NCBI GenBank assembly: GCA_017965495.1
Contig: JAGCPW010000095.1
Span: 62,001-126,000, forward strand
From: Eubacterium sp.
GTDB lineage: Bacteria > Bacillota > Clostridia > Lachnospirales > Lachnospiraceae
DNA: 64,000 bases
Reading direction: 5' to 3'
In this document: positions 58,820-64,000 of the stretch, in pieces
Layout: every line of letters starts with the position of its first letter
How positions within the stretch are numbered: the first letter of the stretch is position 1
Made by a program: the position numbers and the translations under genes
The notes under the pieces: generated by a model
What the model was told of the DNA's origin: nothing
Databases searched by the model: none
Seen by the model: only the letters and a program-made list of their open reading frames with translations

Positions 58820-58830
58820 GAGGTGAGATA

Positions 58831-61758
58831 ATGGAACGTTGGTTAGAATTTTTAAAAACAATTACTAACTTAAAGGTTCTAGTTCAAATGCTCAATCTTA
58901 CTCCTGAAAATGAGGAACGATTTTGGAAAGACCTCCTGACTTTACTTAAAAGTCAGGAGCATCCAGTCGTTTTTGATGATGGAGAACTTACTGGATTAAT
59001 CGGATAGGTAATTAGTTCAGCAGACTTTGAAGACAGAGATACAGAACCTTTTACAAGTGAACTTTACAACACACTTAAAGAGCTGATTTATAATGATACT
59101 AATGATAGTTTTTGGAATGAATCGGTTCAGCAATTAATTAAATATTTCATTAAGAACATCGAAGAAAGACCGGAGGATAAGATACTGATTCCAATAGGTA
59201 GCGATAATGAACATAGTATTAGAATCAGTGATTTAAAGGCTGCGGATGCCGGCAATGGTTTTAATTACACGCCTATTAATGATGAAGATTATTGGGTGCA
59301 TCCAAAGTACAATATAGATGATAGGGCTTACGATGAGGTAAGGGGTCACGATGCTCTTAATGCTGATTTATCAAATGATGTGGCTGTACAATTCACAAAA
59401 GAAAAAGATATTGAAACATGGATTAGACTTCTTATGCCGCAATATAGTAGAAGAGTTTTAGTTGAGGACTTAGATAGAAACTTTTGGGTTATTGCCCAGA
59501 CTATTAGTGCTATTTGTGCATACTTATTTGGCGACGAAAATCCGATAAATAAGATGTGTGAAGGTATTGCAAGAGAAGTTTCTGAGATATGGGAAAATGT
59601 GTTATACCTTTGGCTAGAAATCGCGGCAATAACACAAAGAAAACAGAAAGGCATTAGAGTAATGAGTTTATATGTGCCGCCAAGAGATAATGAACACGGC
59701 AGAAAATATGATGACTTTGAAAGTAAAAATAGTGTTATGACATGGGATATTGATGAATATGGTAATATGGTTATTACGGTTGATGATTGGGATAGTTATA
59801 AGGATGAGATTGTGGAGAAAATTGGTTATTTAACTGAGGACTTTGCAAATTAGGATTTATGTGTTCTTCCAATTGTTAGGCTTGATAATTATACGATTGA
59901 CTTCTATTCTACAGAATACTATCCTATGGTTTTATTCTATTCTAAAGATACTAAGGAATGGACTTACAAACGTATTAAAGAATAGATTGGCGATACATTA
60001 AAGGATTCGTTATTTATTTCGCCGCGATTTGAAGATAAGACAGACGGCAAGAAACGCTTTACTGATTAGATTATGGGACAATATAGAACTTGTATGAGCG
60101 ACCAAACGGTATGGCCTTTTTCAAAAGTTCCAAGTCAAAGTAATGGTGAAGAAAATCCAACTTTAAAGTATATTGGCTGTTTACGTGTTAAGCCGGATAT
60201 TACTTTAAAAGAGAATGAAACAGAAATAGAAAATCTTGAATTATCTGTTTATGATACATTTGCTCTTACTCCTAGTTCACAAGGAGGAGAGTTAATAGAC
60301 CACGACCTTAGTTTTATAGGTAAATATAGTTTAATCCCTAGTAATGATGACAGCCTTGTACTTACTTACTAGGCTGATTCGGAACAGGCTGAACAAAGAG
60401 AAGAACATTACGCTAGTGGACATGGCGCTCCTTGGTCAGTATTAAAGGCTTGGTATGGCGGCGAAATAGCATCATGGATGTTAGAAACTGCTTCTATTAT
60501 TTCTTCTGATAATCTATTCAACAATCAGGCTTACGTTCTTAAAATCGGAAACTATTTGCCGGAAAATGGCGGCGACTTTATCATGGCTTCTGTTGATGAT
60601 AGCGGCACTTTCAAATATACATCTATGTACGGAAACGTTTCAAGGAAATCTGGAACAGGTCGCAACACTAAATACTACAGACTTAGATGGGATACTTACC
60701 AGCCAGAAAATGATGGCGGACCAGATGAAGCTGTTAAAAACAATAAAATCTGCTATGCAAAAGACCCGGAAAAGCGACCATGTACATATCCAACAAAGGC
60801 TCATATAGAATATGATGGACTTATCGCGGCGAAGAATTTCATCAAGGCAAATGCAGAAACAGTAGGTAAGAACCCATGCTTCATTGCTACAACAATTGGT
60901 TTAACTCCATGGTCTGGTAGCGGAAGAACTGGTAGCGACGTTTACTGGGATGTATCATTCTTGCCGGCATTATACTTCTATATTCCTACTATAGAATCAT
61001 TAACTGGTATGCCGAAAGAAACAGAGGGCTATGACTTCTCTCCATACATCAAAACCTATACAGAAAACGAAGCCATTTATTTAGTCAATGATTAGCTTAA
61101 TGCCGATGAAAGACCAGACGGAGACGGCACGGTATACATCGAAGAGAATGGTCAAAAGAAAGAAATCGGTAAAATTATTGCTTGCTTACCTATGAATAGA
61201 TATGAAAGCTACTTCAGAAAGCTAGGCCTTGAAGCTAATGACGATACCTACATGGGCGGTTCACACTGGAGACAATTCTACATCACCAATAACGATGAAA
61301 ATAATGTATGCTCCAAAGAAGATGTTAATGGCGGCGCAAAAGCTGGAGGTACAACAATTTACCAAGCAACTTTTACACCTCGTTTTTGCGGCATGGTAGA
61401 ATACTTTGACGTACTTCGCCACAATGCTTCAAATAGAACAGCATTACTTTGGGAAGACCAAATTGCAAAAGTTTCGGAAGCAGTAGTTTAGATAGACCAA
61501 GACGGTTATGAACAAACTGAAGAAGGTTCAATTAGGTCAGCAAAGAATGTTGCATTACCATGGGAAGACAGAGAGTCTTATGAAACACAAAGGTCAACCA
61601 TGGCAACTGGTTTCCAGCAACTAATGGAAGAAGAAGACGGAGAGTGGCATGAACACCCAGAAAACATCTACGGTAATATAGAAAAATGTATTGGGGAAAA
61701 TGCGGATTATTTCCACGGTAATACAAACCTTAACGGCGGCTTGTGTATATATAGTTAA
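58831..61758 (+). CDS. Large virion protein, family member C (seven TAGs)
   Basis: 975 residues, ATG behind AGAGGTG. TAGs at 59005, 59851, 59983, 60067, 60370, 61093, 61489. N-terminal half carries S-F-W-N-E-S, A-A-D-A-G-N-G-F and the shared domain (about 197-268; L-L-M-P-Q-Y-S-R-R-V ... E-D-L-D-R-N-F-W-V-I ... I-W-E-N-V-L-Y-L-W). C-terminal half is distinct, beta-rich, with G-G-S-H-W-R-Q-F-Y-I. Probable structural partner of the gene at 54782. Confidence 0.75.
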
Positions 61759-61767
61759 GTAAAACTC

Positions 61768-61796
61768 TTTACTTTTTTACAAAACTATGCTATAAT
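61768..61796 (+). promoter_or_regulatory. Promoter ahead of the lipoprotein gene
   Basis: TTTACT (61768-61773), 17-base spacer ending TGC, TATAAT (61791-61796). Its transcript would start within the hairpin-terminator at 61798-61838. Confidence 0.85.
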
Positions 61797-61797
61797 A

Positions 61798-61838
61798 GAT
61801 AATGTTCTTAGGAAATACTTTGAACATTATCTATTTTT
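61798..61838 (+). terminator. Hairpin-terminator right at the promoter start site
   Basis: GATAATGTTC / GAACATTATC perfect 10-bp stem, 14-base loop, then TATTTTTTTC. It may end transcription from the virion genes, attenuate the promoter beside it, or form the whole of a 40-base transcript. Confidence 0.8.
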
Positions 61839-61933
61839 TTCTACATTATCTTTGATGCTTGCTTTTTGCGAGTACAACTTACAGTAAAATCTCCCTAAGC
61901 GGCGATACTTCGCCAAATAAGGAGGAATTTTTT

Positions 61934-62836
61934 ATGAATAAGAAAAACTTAATATGTGGCATCGTTATTGGTTTAGCGATGTGTTTTACAGTTGCAAGTT
62001 GCGGCTAGAACACAAAAGTAGACCTAGTAAACACAGATACTATTTATGCAGATGTCGCAGAAAGCACAGCAGAAACGACTATTGAAACAACTGTAGTAAC
62101 AACAGTTGCAACATCTAATTCCACAACAACTTCTGCCGCAATCACCACAACAGAAACAACAGTGGAAACAACTAATGCAGAAACAGAAGCTCCGGCAACA
62201 GAAGCCGAAGTAGTGATAGTGCCAGAAACAGAAGCACCAGTAGAATATGTAGAACCAACACCGGAAACAGAAGCTGAACCAGCACCAGTGGTTGAGCCAG
62301 TAGAAGAATACTTAGTTTATAAGCCAAGTACATATTACATCCACCGCAACACTTGCAGATGGAACAAAGATGACGCTTATCGTATAGACTCGGCTGATGG
62401 ACTTACAGCAAGACTTTGTACTGAATGTTGCCCGGAATGTGATGGATTTGAAGAATACGTTCCGCCAGTGGAAGAAGCTCCAAGTTCTGATGGTTTATCA
62501 TATTTTGGTTATTTCGGAAGAGTAACTTACTACCCAGCAACAGCATATTATGATGGTGTTTGCGGCGGTTCAGGTAGAACTCTGATGGGTTATGGTGATT
62601 ATGGTAATGGCATAAGAGGTTCTGTAGCAAGCAGAACCCTATATGAAACATATGGATATAATAGAAATGGTAGAACAACAGTTTATCTCGAATTTCCGGG
62701 CTATTCAGAAATGAACGGATATTACTACGTAGATGACTGCTGCCGTGATTACGGTGTAATTGACGTTTTCGTATGGAGTGGTTATAGCTGTCCATTCTAT
62801 AATGCCGGTGTAATTACAGCAGATTGTTACGTTTAA
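61934..62836 (+). CDS. Lipoprotein with metal-binding motif and 3D-like domain (one TAG)
   Basis: 300 residues, ATG behind AAGGAGG. Lipoprotein signal: K-K, hydrophobic 8-20, lipobox V-A-S-C with Cys23; TAG-coded Gln25 follows. A 90-residue Thr/Glu/Pro-rich stalk leads to H-R-N-T-C-R-W-N-K-D ... L-C-T-E-C-C-P-E-C (about 135-165), resembling an Ada-like zinc motif, then a C-terminal 3D-type domain (Y-Y-Y-V-D-D-C-C, V-I-D-V-F). 3D domains occur in peptidoglycan-cleaving proteins. Displayed on the host membrane, it could block superinfection or modify the wall; own promoter suggests separate timing. Confidence 0.8.
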
Positions 62837-62952
62837 TTTATATCAATATCAAGTTTATTTGTTAATGAACTTGTGTTAAGTTAATTGAATTGGCAACTCA
62901 ATTGCGAAGGATAAGAAGATAAACACAAGGGAAGATTTTTACTGTAAAAACG
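62837..62952 (+). other. Structured region after the lipoprotein gene
   Basis: 116 non-coding bases with a nested fold: CTTGTGTT pairs with AACACAAG across a 50-base interior, and inside it AATTGA / TCAATT forms a short hairpin. A terminator follows. Not matched to a known riboswitch; could be a small RNA or 3' stabilising structure. Confidence 0.35.
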
Positions 62953-62990
62953 AAGGGATGTTCACAGAGATTGTGGGCATCCTTTTCTAT
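62953..62990 (+). terminator. Terminator after the lipoprotein gene
   Basis: GGATGTTCACA / TGTGGGCATCC 11-bp stem (two G-T pairs), 5-base loop, TTTTCTATTT. Confidence 0.85.
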
Positions 62991-63018
62991 TTACTTTTTT
63001 GAAAGTTTGTGTTATAAT
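62990..63018 (+). promoter_or_regulatory. Promoter for the UvrD-like helicase
   Basis: TTTACT (62990-62995), 17-base spacer ending TGT, TATAAT (63013-63018), starting where the terminator T-run ends. Confidence 0.9.
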
Positions 63019-63049
63019 AAAAGAAAACATTTGAAAAGGAGTTTTAAGT

Positions 63050-64000
63050 ATGTTAAGCGAACCACAAAAGAAAATTGTAAACGCAACAGATAAAAATATT
63101 TTGTGTCTAGCCAGTGCTGGTGTCGGCAAGACAACCGTTCTTACTCATCGTATTGAGCATTTGGTTGAAACTGGCGTAGACCCAACAAAGATTGTGGCTT
63201 TCACATTTACCAATGAAGCCGCAAACGAAATGCGTAGACGTTTATCCGAAAAGTGCAAAGACGTATTCGTTGGTACTATCCATGCTTATGCCGCGATAAT
63301 TTGCGGCAGAGCCGGCATAGACGTTGCTGCACTTGTATTAAGGGAAAAGTTTGATGACATCATTATCAAGGCCTATGAAGCAGATATGATCTATTACTTA
63401 CCGGTTGAGCATTTGCTTTTAGACGAAGTACAAGACACATCGGAAAAACAATATAATTTTGTTAAGAAAATCCCGGCGATAAATCGTTTCTATGCTGGAG
63501 ATTTTAGACAGCAGATTTATGGCTTTAGACTTAAAGACCCAGATTTCATTTTCAATGAACTAGAACATTCTACCTTTAAAACTTATCACCTTATTGATAA
63601 CTACAGAAGTCCTCAGAACATCATTGACTTCGGTGAGAGATATATTGGTGATTTTATGGTTGACCACGGTTTACCAAAATCAAAGGCGGTATCAGGTAAA
63701 AAGTCTGCATATATTAATGAAATGGTAGGCTTTGGTCAGGTACTTGATTATCTTGCGTATGACGTGGATAAGAGTGACTATATTAATTGGTCTGTTCTTT
63801 GCCGCACAAATGTTGAAGTTGAATATGTTGAGGAAAAGTTTAAGGAAAACGGTATTCCATGCTGCATAGTTAAGAGAGATAAAGACCATTACGAACAGGC
63901 ACAGGAAGATATGTTAACTAACAAGGTTAAGATTATGACACAGCACTCTTCAAAGGGACTTAGCCTTCCAAAGGTTGTTGTTATGGATGTAAGAACTTAT
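63050..64000 (+). CDS. UvrD/PcrA-type DNA helicase, 5' part
   Basis: 317 residues in the window, running off the right edge; ATG behind AAAAGGAG. Superfamily 1A motifs: A-S-A-G-V-G-K-T-T (I), A-F-T-F-T-N-E-A-A (Ia), L-L-L-D-E-V-Q-D-T (II), A-G-D-F-R-Q-Q-I-Y-G-F-R (III) and I-M-T-Q-H-S-S-K-G-L-S (V). It unwinds DNA in repair or replication. No TAG; it lies alone on the plus strand after the late genes. Confidence 0.92.
   Translation, partial: MLSEPQKKIVNATDKNILCLASAGVGKTTVLTHRIEHLVETGVDPTKIVAFTFTNEAANEMRRRLSEKCKDVFVGTIHAYAAIICGRAGIDVAALVLREKFDDIIIKAYEADMIYYLPVEHLLLDEVQDTSEKQYNFVKKIPAINRFYAGDFRQQIYGFRLKDPDFIFNELEHSTFKTYHLIDNYRSPQNIIDFGERYIGDFMVDHGLPKSKAVSGKKSAYINEMVGFGQVLDYLAYDVDKSDYINWSVLCRTNVEVEYVEEKFKENGIPCCIVKRDKDHYEQAQEDMLTNKVKIMTQHSSKGLSLPKVVVMDVRTY

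Noticed and set aside
1..61758. Many broken genes (pseudogenes) in the virion region
   Set aside because: Breaks are only ever TAG, fragments stay in one frame, and homology blocks continue across them; recoding explains this better than decay.
62837..62952. A known riboswitch ahead of the helicase
   Set aside because: It precedes a terminator and a new promoter, so it is not in the helicase leader, and it matches no class I can recall.
1..64000. CRISPR arrays, rRNA genes, insertion sequences, integrase or attachment sites
   Set aside because: None seen; direct repeats are confined to coding modules and promoters.

Overview
The window is a piece of a large, AT-rich, lytic-type bacteriophage genome that reads TAG as glutamine (translation table 15). 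TAA and TGA are the only clear stops. Read with the standard code, the long virion genes appear as runs of same-frame fragments broken only by TAG. Read with TAG as Gln they become single ORFs of up to 1,946 residues. Glutamine fits best because two TAG codons fall where conserved motifs expect Gln: the D-Q-A-T motif of the RuvC-like resolvase (4438-4440) and the D-G-E-Q-H-F motif of a PD-(D/E)XK-like nuclease (35285-35287). Strong AGGAGG ribosome binding sites, sigma-A-type promoters and a DUF5688-like gene point to a Gram-positive host, probably a gut clostridium such as a lachnospire. The host is inferred.

Layout. 1-3906 (+): the 3' end of a tail or tail-tip protein and a DUF1617-like gene, closed by a terminator shared with the convergent minus block. 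3946-38940 (-): a replication, recombination and nucleotide block. From the divergent start (right) to the end (left) it holds an unknown gene, a nucleotide-kinase-like protein, ATP-dependent ligase, a proline-rich protein, a nuclease, a membrane/coiled-coil protein, NrdD, NrdG, ThyX, a D12 adenine methylase, GyrB, GyrA, a winged-helix protein, an SSB-like protein, a Sak4-like ATPase, PIN-PhoH, an HTH protein, DnaB helicase, primase, RecJ, several small or unknown genes, DNA polymerase III alpha, ClpP-like protease, dUTPase and the RuvC-like resolvase. The polymerase gene is split into three exons by two group I introns, each carrying a LAGLIDADG endonuclease gene. 39114-61758 (+): adhesion and virion genes, comprising an HPr-like protein, a fibre with collagen-like repeats and an SGNH hydrolase domain, a large structural protein, a GH113-like glycoside hydrolase, a CHAP endolysin, three related large virion proteins, a beta-helix protein and a W-DG-LP repeat protein. 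61768-64000 (+): a lipoprotein with a 3D-like domain, and the start of a UvrD-type helicase.

Expression signals are uniform. Fifteen promoters share the form TTTACT-N17-TATAAT, usually with a TGn before the -10 box. Many sit directly behind, or overlap, an intrinsic terminator, so operons are packed as terminator-promoter cassettes.

TAG use is uneven. About 45 in-frame TAGs lie in plus-strand virion and accessory genes. About 17 lie in minus-strand genes, nearly all accessory (resolvase, nuclease, Sak4, intron endonucleases, membrane and proline-rich proteins, one in RecJ). None is in polymerase, primase, helicase, gyrase, NrdD/G, ThyX or ligase. This fits early expression under the host code and late expression after a code switch. 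The suppressor tRNA or release factor expected for such a switch is not in this window.

The least explained elements are a structured RNA leader at 24877-25035 containing a tRNA-like fold without an anticodon arm, a family of three virion proteins sharing an unrecognised domain, an HPr-like protein lacking the phosphorylatable histidine, and an octamer CGCGGCGA that recurs in all codon phases and in non-coding DNA.
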